DNA of 64,000 nt from Micromonospora sicca (lineage in GTDB: Bacteria; Actinomycetota; Actinomycetes; Mycobacteriales; Micromonosporaceae): assembly GCF_003172935.1 (NCBI RefSeq), contig NZ_QGKS01000242.1:1-64000 (forward strand), in the 5' to 3' direction. The notes beneath the pieces are model-generated. The model saw only the letters and a program-made list of their open reading frames with translations. It did not search any database and was not told the DNA's origin. Position 1 is the first letter of the stretch; each line of letters starts with the position of its first letter. Positions 42,587 through 51,301 of the stretch are shown here, in pieces. Both the position numbers and the translations under genes were made by a program.

Positions 42587-44289
42587 GGCTGTGCCTTCCT
42601 GGTGATGATGGCGGGCAGTTCCGTGGGCAGATCGACCACGCGGGAGCGGAGCAGTTCGCCGAGCGCCTTGGCCTGCGGGTCGAACCGGGTGGAGGCGGCC
42701 ACCCCCTGCCCGAGCAGCCCTTGGACCACGAAGTTGACCGCGCGCAGGTTCGGCAGCTCGTACCGCTCGACGGTCAGCGCGGCGGTCTCCGGCAGCAGCT
42801 CCGCCAGCCGCTCGACGGTGAGCCAGCCGCGCAGCCAGGCCCAGGTCTCGTCGGTGCGCGCCCAGACCCCCAGGTTCGCGTCGCCGCCCTTGTCCCCGGA
42901 CCGCGCCCCGACCAGCTCGCCGAGCGGCCCGCGCCGGGTCGCGTGTCCGGCGGCCGCCTCGGGCGCGGCCGCGTCGGCGGACCCGGTGTCCGCCGGCGTC
43001 GCGGCCGTCCGGATCGGCGGGGCGATCGGCACGCGTTCGCCGCCGGGCAGCACGGCGACGTGGGCGACCGCGTCCTGCGGCACGAGGTCCGCGGTGAAGA
43101 CGCCGTAGGGGGTGGCGTCGCCCGGCAGGGTGGTCAGCGTGCAGCCCGGGTAGGAGGCCAGCGCCAGTTCCACCGCGGCCGCCGAAAAGGCCCGCCCGGC
43201 CCGTGCCTGGTCGCCGTCGCGCAGGTGTACGTGCAGCAGCGCGCTCGCCGCCTCGGTGTCGGTGGCGTCCGGGTGGTCGGTGCGGGCCAGCGTGAACTCC
43301 AGCCCTTCCTTGCCGACCGCCTCCTCGAGCTGCCCCCGGACCAGGGCCGCCTTGGCCGGGATGTCCAGCCCACAGAGCACGAACGTCATCGAGTTGCGGA
43401 AGCCGCCCAGGTTGTTGACGCCCACCTTGAGGGTGTCCGGCGGCGGGGTGCCCCGGACGCCGGAGACGCGTACCCGGTCGGGCCCGTCGGCGGTCAGGGT
43501 GACCGTGTCCAGCCGGGTCACCACGTCCGGCCCCAGGTACGCCGGGCCGCCCACCTCGTACAGCAGTTGGGCGGTGACGGTCTCCACGGTGACCGCGCCG
43601 CCGGTGCCGGGATGCTTGGTGAGCACGGACGAGCCGTCCGGGTGCAGCTCGGCGATCGGGAAGCCGGGCCGGTGGCCGCCGTCGGGCAGTTCGGTGAAGA
43701 AGCTGAAGTTGCCGCCGGTGACCTGGGCCCCGCACTCGATCAGGTGCCCGGCCACGGTCGCCCCGGCCAGCGCGTCGAGGTCGTCGCGGCCCCAGCCGAA
43801 GCGGGCGATCGCCGGCCCGACGACGAGGGAGGCGTCGGTGACCCGGCCGGTGACCACCACGTCCGCCCCGGCGTCCAGGCAGGCGGCGATGCCGAACGCG
43901 CCGAGGTAGGCGTTGGCGGTGAGCGCGTCCGGGCGTCGCAGGGCGTCGCCCTCGACGTACCCGATCCGCGCGGTGAGGCCGAGCCGGTCGGCGAGCGAGC
44001 CGATCGCGGTGGCCAGGCCGGCCGGGTTCAGTCCGCCGGCGTTGGTCACGATCCGCACGCCCCGGTCGAGCGCGGTGCCGAGGCAGTCTTCGAGCTGGCG
44101 GAGGAAGGTCTTCGCGTACCCGAGGTCGGGGTCGCGCAGCCGGTCCCGGCCGAGGATGAGCATGGTCAGCTCGGCCAGGTAGTCCCCGGTCAGTACGTCC
44201 AGCTCGCCCCCGTCGAGCATCTCCCGCCAGGCGGTGAACCGGTCGCCGTAGAAGCCGGAGGCGTTGCCGATCCGCAGCACGCCGCTCAC
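42583..44289 (-). CDS. AtuA-like protein (DUF1446 family)
   Basis: 568 aa. The first 400 residues are the DUF1446/AtuA domain: LRIGNASGFYGDRFTAWREML, GVRIVTNAGGLNPAGLATAI, ADVVVTGRVTDASLVVGPAI, ECGAQVTGGNFSFF. The C-terminal domain begins near LVGARSGDKGGDANLGVWART, typical of AtuA proteins. AtuA is needed for growth on acyclic terpenes (citronellol, geraniol) in Pseudomonas, biochemical role unclear. Here it is in an operon with a biotin carboxylase and acyl-CoA dehydrogenases, as atuA is in the atu cluster. GTG at 44289 overlaps the stop of the DinB-like gene. Confidence 0.92.
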   Translation of the reverse strand: MSGVLRIGNASGFYGDRFTAWREMLDGGELDVLTGDYLAELTMLILGRDRLRDPDLGYAKTFLRQLEDCLGTALDRGVRIVTNAGGLNPAGLATAIGSLADRLGLTARIGYVEGDALRRPDALTANAYLGAFGIAACLDAGADVVVTGRVTDASLVVGPAIARFGWGRDDLDALAGATVAGHLIECGAQVTGGNFSFFTELPDGGHRPGFPIAELHPDGSSVLTKHPGTGGAVTVETVTAQLLYEVGGPAYLGPDVVTRLDTVTLTADGPDRVRVSGVRGTPPPDTLKVGVNNLGGFRNSMTFVLCGLDIPAKAALVRGQLEEAVGKEGLEFTLARTDHPDATDTEAASALLHVHLRDGDQARAGRAFSAAAVELALASYPGCTLTTLPGDATPYGVFTADLVPQDAVAHVAVLPGGERVPIAPPIRTAATPADTGSADAAAPEAAAGHATRRGPLGELVGARSGDKGGDANLGVWARTDETWAWLRGWLTVERLAELLPETAALTVERYELPNLRAVNFVVQGLLGQGVAASTRFDPQAKALGELLRSRVVDLPTELPAIITRKAQP

Positions 44290-45131
44290 GGCGTCGCCCC
44301 GGCGCGCTCATCCCGGTCCGGTACGGCCGCCGCCCGGCCGCCGTCGGGCGGTGCGGTCGTCGGCTCGCGGCCGGCTCCGGGTGGCCCGGCGAAGGCCTGG
44401 GCCACGTCCAGCCACTCGTCGGCGGTCGGGCCGGTGGCGACCAGGGACAGGTCGGCGCGGTGTCGGCGCTGGGTGACCAGCAGGCAGAAGTCCAGCGCGG
44501 GCCCGGTGACCCGGTCGGCGGCGTCGGCCGGCCCGAAGGTCCAGGTGTCGCCGTGGGGTGCGGTCAGCTCGACCCGCACCGGCGCGGTCGGCGCCGGCCG
44601 GCCGTGGGCGGCGAAGCCGTGTCCGAGGGTACGGAAGCCGAGGTGGGCGATGTGGCGCAGGCGGGCGGCGGCCGGGCGGGTGACGCCGAGCGTGTCGGCG
44701 ACGTCCTCGGCGTGCGCCCAGGTCTCCATGATCCGGGCGGTGACCATCGAGGCGGGCGACATCCGGGTGCCGTACCAGGGCACCTTCTCCCCGGGCGGCA
44801 CGGCGGCGAGGGCCGACGCGAGCGCCGCCCGGCCGTCCCGCCAGCGGGCCAGCAGCTCGGCGGGCGGGGCGAGGAACGACTCGGCCCCGTCGTCGACCAG
44901 CCGGGCCGGGTCGGGCGCCGAGAGGACCGAGGCGTAGAAGGCCTCGGCGTCGGTGGCGGCGAGCCGGGCCACGTGGTCGGTCCAGGCCAGGTGGGCGATC
45001 TGGTGGGCGACCGTCCACCCGGGGGCGGGTGTCGGCCGGGCCCAGCCCTCCGGTGGCAGCCCGGCGACGAGGGCGTCGAGCTGGTCGGATTCGGCGGCGA
45101 GATCCGCGAGCAGTGCGGGCAGGTCGGCCAT
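44286..45131 (-). CDS. TIGR03084/DinB-fold metal-binding protein
   Basis: 281 aa, similar to the mycothiol-dependent maleylpyruvate isomerase-like/DinB proteins. The N-terminal four-helix region shows VAHQIAHLAWTDHVARLAA with His residues likely binding a divalent metal, and PWYGTRMSPASMVTARIMETWAHAEDVAD with another His. A C-terminal domain (VRVELTAPHGDTWTFG) follows, then a disordered tail. The exact reaction is unknown; such genes commonly travel with AtuA-like genes in actinobacteria. ATG at 45131 with GGAGG four bases upstream, first structural gene of the operon, 40 bp after the TetR gene. Confidence 0.85.
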   Translation of the reverse strand: MADLPALLADLAAESDQLDALVAGLPPEGWARPTPAPGWTVAHQIAHLAWTDHVARLAATDAEAFYASVLSAPDPARLVDDGAESFLAPPAELLARWRDGRAALASALAAVPPGEKVPWYGTRMSPASMVTARIMETWAHAEDVADTLGVTRPAAARLRHIAHLGFRTLGHGFAAHGRPAPTAPVRVELTAPHGDTWTFGPADAADRVTGPALDFCLLVTQRRHRADLSLVATGPTADEWLDVAQAFAGPPGAGREPTTAPPDGGRAAAVPDRDERAGATP

Positions 45132-45171
45132 GGTGCCTCCGGGCGGGGGTGTGCCGGTCAGGGCGTTCGGG

Positions 45172-45837
45172 TCAGGGCCCCTCGCGTCCCGGGCCTGCGG
45201 TCGCCGGTGGCATCGCGTCCGGCGATCCGGGGTTCGGGGCGAGCAGGGTGGCGAGCTGACGTTTCCAGGTGTGCAGCAGGGCGGTGCGGCGGGGCGAGTC
45301 GTCGCTGAGCAGGTTGGCCACGCCCAGCCCTCGGAGCAGGTCGAGGGTGGCCTGCACGGCCTCCCGGACGCCGGGGCGGCGCTCGTCCACCCCGAGCAGC
45401 TCGACGGTCAACCGGTGCATCTCGCGGCCCACCCGGGCCTCCAGCGGCACCAGGGCGGCGCGCAGCTCGGCGTCGGTGCGGGCGGCCACCCAGAGTTCGA
45501 GGGCGGCGACGAAGAGCGGCCCGGTGAAGGCCGCGCCGAGCAGGTCGATCACCCGGTCCAGCCGCTGCGGGCCGGCGGGCAGGGCGTCCGCCTCGGTGCG
45601 CAGCTCCGCCGCCCGGCGTTCGGTGAGGTGGGCGACGGCGGCGGTGACCAGGGCGGCCTTGGTGGGGTAGTGGTGCAGCTGGGCGCCGCGGGAGACGCCG
45701 GCCCGGGCGGCCACCACGGTGGTCGTGGTGCCGGACCAGCCGTGCTCGACCAGGCACTCGACGGTCGCCTCCAGCAGCCGGGCCTGGGTGGCGCGGCTGC
45801 GCTCCTGTTGCGGGACGCGGGTCGATGCGGCGGGCAC
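45172..45837 (-). CDS. TetR-family regulator of the acyl-CoA operon
   Basis: 221 aa. N-terminal HTH (about 10-60): RSRATQARLLEATVECLVEHG, TVVAARAGVSRGAQLHHYPTKAALV. The C-terminal ligand domain is helical (LDRVIDLLGAAFTGPLFVAALELWVAARTDAELRAAL). TetR proteins over such operons usually sense an acyl-CoA. GTG at 45837 follows the -10 box by six bases (leaderless type); the much longer upstream frame would read through a palindrome and is unlikely. A palindrome overlapping its -35 box suggests autoregulation and control of the 40-bp-distant downstream operon. Confidence 0.88.
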   Translation of the reverse strand: MPAASTRVPQQERSRATQARLLEATVECLVEHGWSGTTTTVVAARAGVSRGAQLHHYPTKAALVTAAVAHLTERRAAELRTEADALPAGPQRLDRVIDLLGAAFTGPLFVAALELWVAARTDAELRAALVPLEARVGREMHRLTVELLGVDERRPGVREAVQATLDLLRGLGVANLLSDDSPRRTALLHTWKRQLATLLAPNPGSPDAMPPATAGPGREGP

Positions 45838-45843
45838 GGGGAC

Positions 45844-45877
45844 AGCGTGCCGCCCACGAAACAAACAGTCAAGACTG
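45844..45877 (-). promoter_or_regulatory. Promoter and palindromic operator of the TetR gene
   Basis: On the minus strand: -35 TTGACT (45872-45867), exactly 17 bp, then -10 CACGCT (45849-45844), six bases before the GTG. CAGTC-AA-GACTG (45866-45877) is a perfect palindrome over the -35 hexamer, positioned for repression. The region is clearly AT-richer than its surroundings. Confidence 0.65.
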
Positions 45878-45958
45878 ACTTTTTCAGGATCGACCACCGG
45901 CATCGTCGTCGCGGCCGCTCCTTCCGCGAGTGGCGACCATCGGGTGGGGTAGAGGTGA

Positions 45959-46018
45959 CTACGAAGCTGATGACGTCGATGAATCGCGCTCGATCCACCT
46001 ACGTCATCAGCTTCGTAG
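45959..46018. repeat. Long perfect inverted repeat
   Basis: Arms of 18 bp (45959-45976, beginning CTACGAAGCTGATGACGT, and 46001-46018) are exact reverse complements, separated by 24 bp that can form a small inner stem (ATCG/CGAT). It lies in the 288-bp gap between the TetR start and the phosphoesterase 3' end. Too long-looped for a classic terminator; looks like an intergenic palindromic repeat. Confidence 0.85.
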
Positions 46019-46125
46019 CGTCCAGAAGCCATGACCGGCGTCGGCGCGGACCGGTCCGCGCACGGCGGTGCCGGCGCGGAGCCGGCTGGCAGGCCCGGCG
46101 GGTGGCAGGCGTGACGGCCCAGGGT

Positions 46126-46869
46126 TCAGCGGCCGTCGCCGGGGCCGAAGACGGCGAGTGCGTCGGCGTCGCTGTGCCGGGAGCGGAGGTACTCGTCGGC
46201 CCACTCGGCGGCGTCCGGGTAGGTCGATTCGGCCGCCACCCGGGCGCAGGCCGCGGCCACGTCGTACCCGGTCCGGCGGAGCTGCACCCGGGGGCCGAGC
46301 AGCGCCCACCAGGCGCCCGCCCCGCCGTACGGCATGCCGACGCTGCCCGGGTTGACCACCAGGCGCCGGTCGACGAGTCGGGTGAACGGCATGTGGGTGT
46401 GTCCGCAGACCACCGTGCCGACCTCGGGGGGCAGCCCGGCGAAGACCTCCGCCCAGCGTTCCAGCCGGGAGTCGACCAGCACCATCTCCTCGTCGTCCCG
46501 CGGCGTCGCGTGGCAGAAGAGCACCTGGCCCAGGCCGGCGACCGACCGGGTGACGGTCAGCGGCAGCGCGGCCAGCCGGGCGACCTGGTCGTCGCGGAGC
46601 TGCGCCGCCGCCCAGTTCGAGACGTCGTGCGGGGACGACCGCCCGGACCGCGCCTCGACCAGCTCCCGGTCGGCGTTGCCACCGACCCAGCAGGCGCGCT
46701 CCCCCAGCGCGGCGAGCAGATCCAGCACCTCGACCGGCTGCGGGCCGGCGGCGATGTCGCCGGTGAGCACGATCAGGTCGGCGGCGGCGACGTCCGGCTC
46801 GGCCAGTACGGCCTCGAGCGCCGGCAGCGCGCCGTGGATGTCGGAGAGGACGGCGACACGTTCGAGCAT
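46126..46869 (-). CDS. Metallophosphoesterase (YfcE/MJ0936-like)
   Basis: 247-aa cytosolic calcineurin-like phosphoesterase. Metal motifs: VAVLSDIHGALPALEAVL (DxH), LIVLTGDIAAG (GD), WVGGNADRELV (GNxD variant), LFCHATPRDDEE (H), VVCGHTHMPF (GHTH), then NPGSVGMPYGG, the standard closing loop of this subfamily. Activity toward phosphodiesters is likely; physiological substrate unknown. It is distinct from the membrane-anchored phosphoesterase at 6.5-7.4 kb. ATG at 46869. Downstream of crp on the same strand but separated by a 15-bp-stem terminator. Confidence 0.9.
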   Translation of the reverse strand: MLERVAVLSDIHGALPALEAVLAEPDVAAADLIVLTGDIAAGPQPVEVLDLLAALGERACWVGGNADRELVEARSGRSSPHDVSNWAAAQLRDDQVARLAALPLTVTRSVAGLGQVLFCHATPRDDEEMVLVDSRLERWAEVFAGLPPEVGTVVCGHTHMPFTRLVDRRLVVNPGSVGMPYGGAGAWWALLGPRVQLRRTGYDVAAACARVAAESTYPDAAEWADEYLRSRHSDADALAVFGPGDGR

Positions 46870-46929
46870 CAGCCCACCGTGCCCGTCCGGCCGCCGGACG
46901 TCGAGGGGGTTCTGCGCCGGGCAGAACGA

Positions 46930-46963
46930 CGACAGGGACCGCCCCGGAGGGCGGTCCCTGTCG
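46930..46963 (-). terminator. Hairpin terminator after crp
   Basis: Perfect 15-bp stem CGACAGGGACCGCCC / GGGCGGTCCCTGTCG with loop CGGA, 17 bp beyond the crp stop codon. Confidence 0.85.
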
Positions 46964-46980
46964 ATGCTGTCCCGACTCGG

Positions 46981-47658
46981 TCAGACCCGCGCGCGGCGGG
47001 CCAGGCGCTCCGGGTCGAGGATGATGATGCTCTTGCCGTCCAGCCGCAGCCAGCCGCGCGAGGCGAAGTCGGCGAGCGCCTTGTTGACGGTCTCCCGGGA
47101 GGCGCCGACGAGCTGGGCGATCTCCTCCTGGGTCAGGTCGTGGGTCACCCGCAGCACGCCGCCGTCCCGGGTGCCGAACCGGCCGGCCATCTGGAGCAGG
47201 TTCTTGGCGACCCGCCCCGGCACGTCCGTGAAGATCAGGTCGGCCAGCGAGTCGTTCGTCCGGCGCAGCCTGCGGGCCAGCACCCGCAGCAGCTGCTCGG
47301 CGATCTCCGGCCGGTTGTTCAACCACGGCCGCAGCGCCTGCTTGCGCAGCCGCACCAGCCGGGTGTCGGTCACCGCGGTGGCCGTCGCCGTACGCGGGCC
47401 CGGGTCGAAGAGCGACAACTCGCCGACCATGTCCGACGGGCCCATCACCGCGATCAGGTTCTGCCGGCCGTCCGCCGCACGGCGGCCGACCTTAATCTTG
47501 CCGGACAGCAGGATGTAGAGACTGTCGCCGGGCTCGCCCTCGTTGAAGACGATCTCGCCCTTGCGGACCTCGATCGTCTCCATCTCCTTGGCGAGCGCCT
47601 CGGCAGCCTCCGGGTCGACACCCTGGAAGATGCCGCTGCGGGCCAGTACCTCGTCCAT
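46981..47658 (-). CDS. crp: Crp/Fnr-family cAMP receptor regulator
   Basis: 225 aa. Cyclic-nucleotide domain (about 1-120): [30 protein letters not shown] and the phosphate-binding cassette [18 protein letters not shown], whose Arg-Thr pair contacts cAMP in actinobacterial Crp/GlxR. C-terminal [35 protein letters not shown]. It should be the global cAMP-dependent regulator, equivalent to Rv3676. ATG at 47658. A TAGACT -10 box at 47734-47729 could give a leader of about 65 nt. Divergent from cbiZ. In mycobacteria it sits beside the MBL gene, here about 30.6 kb away. Confidence 0.95.
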   Translation of the reverse strand: MDEVLARSGIFQGVDPEAAEALAKEMETIEVRKGEIVFNEGEPGDSLYILLSGKIKVGRRAADGRQNLIAVMGPSDMVGELSLFDPGPRTATATAVTDTRLVRLRKQALRPWLNNRPEIAEQLLRVLARRLRRTNDSLADLIFTDVPGRVAKNLLQMAGRFGTRDGGVLRVTHDLTQEEIAQLVGASRETVNKALADFASRGWLRLDGKSIIILDPERLARRARV

Positions 47659-47877
47659 CGGTCACCTCCGCCAGCGCGTGCCGTCCGTCGGCCGGGTCCG
47701 CCGTCCGCTGATCCCCTCGCGCGCCGCCAGTCTAGGCGCACGTGAGCGCGAATCAGAGGTGCACCCCTGGAATCTTGATCGTTGGACGTAACCTGCCCGA
47801 CCTGATCAAGGACTAGGATCCCGCGTCCGGTGCGGATGGTCGCCGCCCGTCCTGACCTCGATCGTAGGGTCGTTCTC

Positions 47878-48540
47878 GTGCTGAGCGAGCCCTTCCTGAC
47901 CACCCGCCACGAGGACGGGTGGGACATCCCGCTGCTGGTGTGGCGGGCCGCCGAGCCGGTGCTGGCGGTCGGCACGACCCCGCTGGGCGGCGGGATCGGG
48001 GTACGCCGGTGGGTGGTCAACGCGACCGTGCCGATGTCGTACCACCGGGACGACCCGGCCGCCCACCTGGCCGAGCTGGCCGACGGGCTCGGCCTCCCCG
48101 GGCCCGGTGTCGGGCTGCTGACCGGAGTCGACGTGGCCGAGGTGGTGGCCCGGACCGACAGCGGCGTGCGGGTGTGGGCGACCGTCGGGCTCGGCACCCC
48201 GGTCTGGGCCGCCGCGCCGGCCCCGGCCGCACCCGGGCAGCGGGTCGGCACGGTCAACATCATCGTGTCCGTCCCCGCCCGGCTGGGCGAGGCGGCGCTG
48301 GTCAACGCCGTGGCCACCGCCACCGAGGCGAAGGCGCAGGCGATCTGGGAGCTGGGGCTGCCGGCCACCGGCACGCCCACCGACGCGGTCACCGTGCTCT
48401 GCCCCGCCGACGGCGAGCCGGCCCCGTACGGCGGCCCCCGGTCCGCCTGGGGAGCCCCGCTGGCCCGGGCGGTGCACGCGGCCGTGCTCGCCGGGGGCGC
48501 CGGCGCCGTCGTGCCCTGGTCCGACCGGCGGACCGGGTGA
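47878..48540 (+). CDS. cbiZ: Adenosylcobinamide amidohydrolase (CbiZ)
   Basis: 220 aa. CbiZ removes the aminopropanol side chain from adenosylcobinamide, letting cells salvage cobinamide through the cobyric acid route. Features: VVNATVPMSYHRDDPAAHLAE, PGPGVGLLTGVDVAEVV, the conserved GTVNIIVSVPARLGEAALVNAVATATEAKAQA and the end AWGAPLARAVHAAVLAG. Length matches the family. The GTG at 47878 follows TAGGGT by seven bases (leaderless type), favoured over the GTG-less upstream extension. No cobalamin riboswitch is visible and no other B12 gene is in the window. Confidence 0.88.
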   Translation: MLSEPFLTTRHEDGWDIPLLVWRAAEPVLAVGTTPLGGGIGVRRWVVNATVPMSYHRDDPAAHLAELADGLGLPGPGVGLLTGVDVAEVVARTDSGVRVWATVGLGTPVWAAAPAPAAPGQRVGTVNIIVSVPARLGEAALVNAVATATEAKAQAIWELGLPATGTPTDAVTVLCPADGEPAPYGGPRSAWGAPLARAVHAAVLAGGAGAVVPWSDRRTG

Positions 48541-48629
48541 CCCGGCCGGCGGGCGGCGCTCCGGGGGGCCCGGGTTTCCGGCCGATCGGCCCTCGTCGGA
48601 GCGTCTACCGCACGGTAGCGTCGCGGGCG

Positions 48630-49793
48630 ATGTACGCTCCCGCCCCCTCCGCGTCCCGCCGTCGCGGCCGCCTGGCCGCCCTCGGCGCGCTGCTCGTCGT
48701 ACTCCTCGCCGCCGGCTGCGCCGACGGCGGCACGCCGGTCTGGCAGCCGGGCGGGGGCGGCGGGTCGACCGGCTCGCCCGTCCCGGACGAACCGGCCGGG
48801 TCGACTGACCCTGGGCCGGTGGAGACGGCCGGGCAGGCCGTCTCGCTCGCCGCGACCGGCGACGTTATCATGGGCAACGCCCCGTCCCGGCTGCCGGCGA
48901 ACAACGGCAAGGGCTTCTTCGACCAGGTCAAGGCGGCACTCAAGGCCGACCTGGTGATGGGGAACCTCGAGGAGCCGCTCACCGAGGACACCGGCGCCGG
49001 CAAGTGCGGGCCGAAGCCGCAGAACTGCTACCAGTTCCGGGCGCCCCCGGAGTACGCCGCGCACCTCCGCGACGCCGGCTTCGAGCTGCTCAACCAGGCC
49101 AACAACCACGGCTACGACTACGGCCCCAGGGGCTACCGGAACACCCAGCGGACGCTGGAGGAGCACGGCCTCGAGCACACCGGCGCGCCCGACCAGATCA
49201 CCGTGGTCGAGGTCGAGGGCGTCAAGGTCGCGGTGGCCGGCTTCTCGTCGTACGTCTGGTCCAACAGCCTGGTCGACATCGAGTCGGCGAAGCGGGTGGT
49301 GGCGAAGGCGGCCACCATGGCCGAACTGGTGGTGGTGCAGGTGCACATGGGTGCCGAGGGCGCCGACCGGAGCCACGTGAAGCCGGGCACCGAGATGTTC
49401 TTCGGCGAGAACCGGGGCGACCCGGTCCGCTTCTCGCACGCGGTCGTCGACGCCGGGGCGGACCTGGTCGTCGGGCACGGCCCGCACGTGCTGCGCGGGA
49501 TGGAGTTCTACCGGGGCCGGCTGATCGCGTACAGCCTGGGCAACTTCGCGGGCGGCGGCAAGTCGCTGAACAGCTCCGGCCGGCTCGGCTGGGGCGGCGT
49601 GCTGAAGGTGTCCCTGAAGCCGGACGGCAGCTTCGCCGGCGGGACGTTCACCTCGAGCGCGATGAATGGCGTGGGCCGGCCGGCGATCGACCCCGGCCAC
49701 CAGGGTCTCGGGCTGGTCCGGCAGATGAGCCGGGCCGATTTCCCGAAGACCGGGGCGCGGCTCGACACGGCCGGCCGGATCACCGCGCCGTAG
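48630..49793 (+). CDS. CapA-family lipoprotein (poly-gamma-glutamate/capsule type phosphoesterase)
   Basis: 387 aa. Lipoprotein signal: [20 protein letters not shown], lipobox LAAGC. A Gly/Pro linker precedes the CapA domain: [13 protein letters not shown] (GD metal motif), [33 protein letters not shown] (NH), [59 protein letters not shown]. CapA proteins are calcineurin-like and linked to surface polyglutamate or capsule; the substrate here is unproven. ATG at 48630, with TAGCGT eight bases upstream. Confidence 0.9.
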   Translation: MYAPAPSASRRRGRLAALGALLVVLLAAGCADGGTPVWQPGGGGGSTGSPVPDEPAGSTDPGPVETAGQAVSLAATGDVIMGNAPSRLPANNGKGFFDQVKAALKADLVMGNLEEPLTEDTGAGKCGPKPQNCYQFRAPPEYAAHLRDAGFELLNQANNHGYDYGPRGYRNTQRTLEEHGLEHTGAPDQITVVEVEGVKVAVAGFSSYVWSNSLVDIESAKRVVAKAATMAELVVVQVHMGAEGADRSHVKPGTEMFFGENRGDPVRFSHAVVDAGADLVVGHGPHVLRGMEFYRGRLIAYSLGNFAGGGKSLNSSGRLGWGGVLKVSLKPDGSFAGGTFTSSAMNGVGRPAIDPGHQGLGLVRQMSRADFPKTGARLDTAGRITAP

Positions 49794-49861
49794 GCCGGGC
49801 CGGGCATCCACGCTCGCGTCGGCCCGCCGGGACGTCACCCGCGCGACGTAGGCTGGCCGGC

Positions 49862-50641
49862 GTGACAACCAGTTCCCCCGAGACCGACCTCGGCCGTACG
49901 CGCCGCGCCCGGCGGATCGGCCGGGTGCTGACCGAGACGCACCCGGACGCGCACTGTGAACTCGACCACTCCAACGCGTTGGAGCTCGCGGTCGCCACGA
50001 TCCTCTCCGCGCAGTGCACCGACAAGAAGGTCAACGAGGTCACCCCGAAGCTCTTCGCCCGCTACCGCAGCGCGGCCGACTACGCCGGGGCGGACCGGGC
50101 CGAGCTGGAGGAGCTGATCCGGCCGACCGGCTTCTACCGCAACAAGACCAGCTCCCTGATCAACCTCGGCCGGGCCCTCTGCGAGCGGTACGACGGCGAG
50201 GTCCCCGGCCGGCTGGCCGACCTGGTGACCCTCCCCGGGATCGGCCGCAAGACCGCGAACGTGATCCTCGGCAACGCGTTCGGCGTCCCCGGCATCACCG
50301 TGGACACCCACTTCCAGCGGCTGGTGCAGCGGTGGAAGCTGACCACCGAGACCGACCCGGTCAAGATCGAGCACGCGATCGGGGGGCTCTACCCGAAGCG
50401 CGACTGGACCATGCTGTCGCACCGGATCATCTTCCACGGCCGGCGGGTCTGCCACGCCCGCAAGCCGGCCTGCGGCGCCTGCACGCTGGCGAAGCTCTGC
50501 CCGTCGTACGGGACCGGGCCGACCGAGCCGGCGGCCGCGGCCAAGCTGCTCAAGGGCCCCCGGGCGCGGGACCTGGCGGCGGCCGTCGGGATCGACCCGG
50601 AGCTGGTGCCGCAGCAGGCCGTCGCGGCGGAGGTGCCGTGA
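49862..50641 (+). CDS. nth: Endonuclease III (DNA glycosylase/AP lyase)
   Basis: 259 aa. Removes oxidised pyrimidines and cuts the abasic site. [18 protein letters not shown] carries the catalytic Lys; helix-hairpin-helix [18 protein letters not shown]; catalytic Asp in [11 protein letters not shown]; [4Fe-4S] cluster C-X6-C-X2-C-X5-C in [19 protein letters not shown]-terminal extension of about 40 residues follows the cluster. GTG at 49862 lies seven bases after TAGGCT (leaderless type). Its stop overlaps the start of the thioredoxin-like gene (GTGA), as in the mycobacterial order nth-Rv3673c. Confidence 0.96.
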   Translation: MTTSSPETDLGRTRRARRIGRVLTETHPDAHCELDHSNALELAVATILSAQCTDKKVNEVTPKLFARYRSAADYAGADRAELEELIRPTGFYRNKTSSLINLGRALCERYDGEVPGRLADLVTLPGIGRKTANVILGNAFGVPGITVDTHFQRLVQRWKLTTETDPVKIEHAIGGLYPKRDWTMLSHRIIFHGRRVCHARKPACGACTLAKLCPSYGTGPTEPAAAAKLLKGPRARDLAAAVGIDPELVPQQAVAAEVP

Positions 50642-51246
50642 ACCGCCGACTCGCGGCCCTGCTCGTCCCGGTGCTGCTGGCGGTCGCCGGCTGCACCGCC
50701 ACCGACCAGCGGGCGGCCCCGCCGGCCGCCCCCCGCGCCGAGCGCCCCTCGCCGTTCGCCGACTGCGCCGCGCTGACCGCCGCGCCGGCCTCGGCCGCCC
50801 CCGCCCCCACCGCCGGGACGGGTGACCCGCTGCCCGAGCTGACCCTCAACTGCTTCACCGGGGGCGCCCCGGTGAACCTGCGGGAGGTGAAGGGCCCGGC
50901 GGTGGTCAACGTCTGGGCGTCCTGGTGCCCGCCCTGCCGCAAGGAGCTGCCCGCCTTCCAGCGGCTCAGCGAACGCGCCGACGGCCGGTTCCAGGTGATC
51001 GGGGTGAACAGCCGGGACAGCCGCGGCGGCGCCCAGTCCATCGGCGAGGACTTCGGCGTCCGCTTCCCGATGCTGGTCGACCAGGGGGACGCGTTCCAGC
51101 GGGCGCTGCGCCGCAACTCCTTCCCGCTCACCCTCTTCGTCGGCGCGGACGGCCGGGTCCGGCACGCCGACGCCAGCGGCGCGCTCGACGACGCCCGGCT
51201 CACCGAGCTGGTGCGGACGCACCTCGGCGTGGCGGTGGGCGCGTGA
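50638..51246 (+). CDS. TlpA/ResA-like thioredoxin lipoprotein (Rv3673c-like)
   Basis: 202 aa. Lipoprotein signal: [16 protein letters not shown]. After an Ala/Pro linker the thioredoxin fold begins near 75: [32 protein letters not shown], with the redox-active CPPC motif, then [29 protein letters not shown] and the cis-Pro region [13 protein letters not shown]. An extra Cys pair ([13 protein letters not shown]) precedes the domain. Membrane-tethered reductase of extracytoplasmic disulfides, perhaps in cytochrome maturation. Translationally coupled to nth. Confidence 0.92.
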   Translation: MNRRLAALLVPVLLAVAGCTATDQRAAPPAAPRAERPSPFADCAALTAAPASAAPAPTAGTGDPLPELTLNCFTGGAPVNLREVKGPAVVNVWASWCPPCRKELPAFQRLSERADGRFQVIGVNSRDSRGGAQSIGEDFGVRFPMLVDQGDAFQRALRRNSFPLTLFVGADGRVRHADASGALDDARLTELVRTHLGVAVGA

Positions 51247-51301
51247 CGGCGAGGAGCGAACCGGGCCTGCGAGCCCCGCAGTCGCGAACAGAGGTCGACC
51301 T

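Noticed and set aside
45959..46018. Integron attC site
   Set aside because: The arms are perfectly complementary with no unpaired extra-helical bases, no RYYYAAC core and no integron integrase or cassette array nearby.
47738..47757. Possible Crp autoregulatory site upstream of crp (TCTGA, 7 bases, TCACG on the minus strand)
   Set aside because: Spacer is one base too long and both halves deviate from the consensus; not enough to call.
47659..47877. Cobalamin riboswitch ahead of cbiZ
   Set aside because: No B12-box-like conserved segments seen and the gene looks leaderless, leaving no room for a riboswitch leader. A loose CTTGATC/GATCAAG inverted repeat at 47774-47810 is present but not diagnostic.
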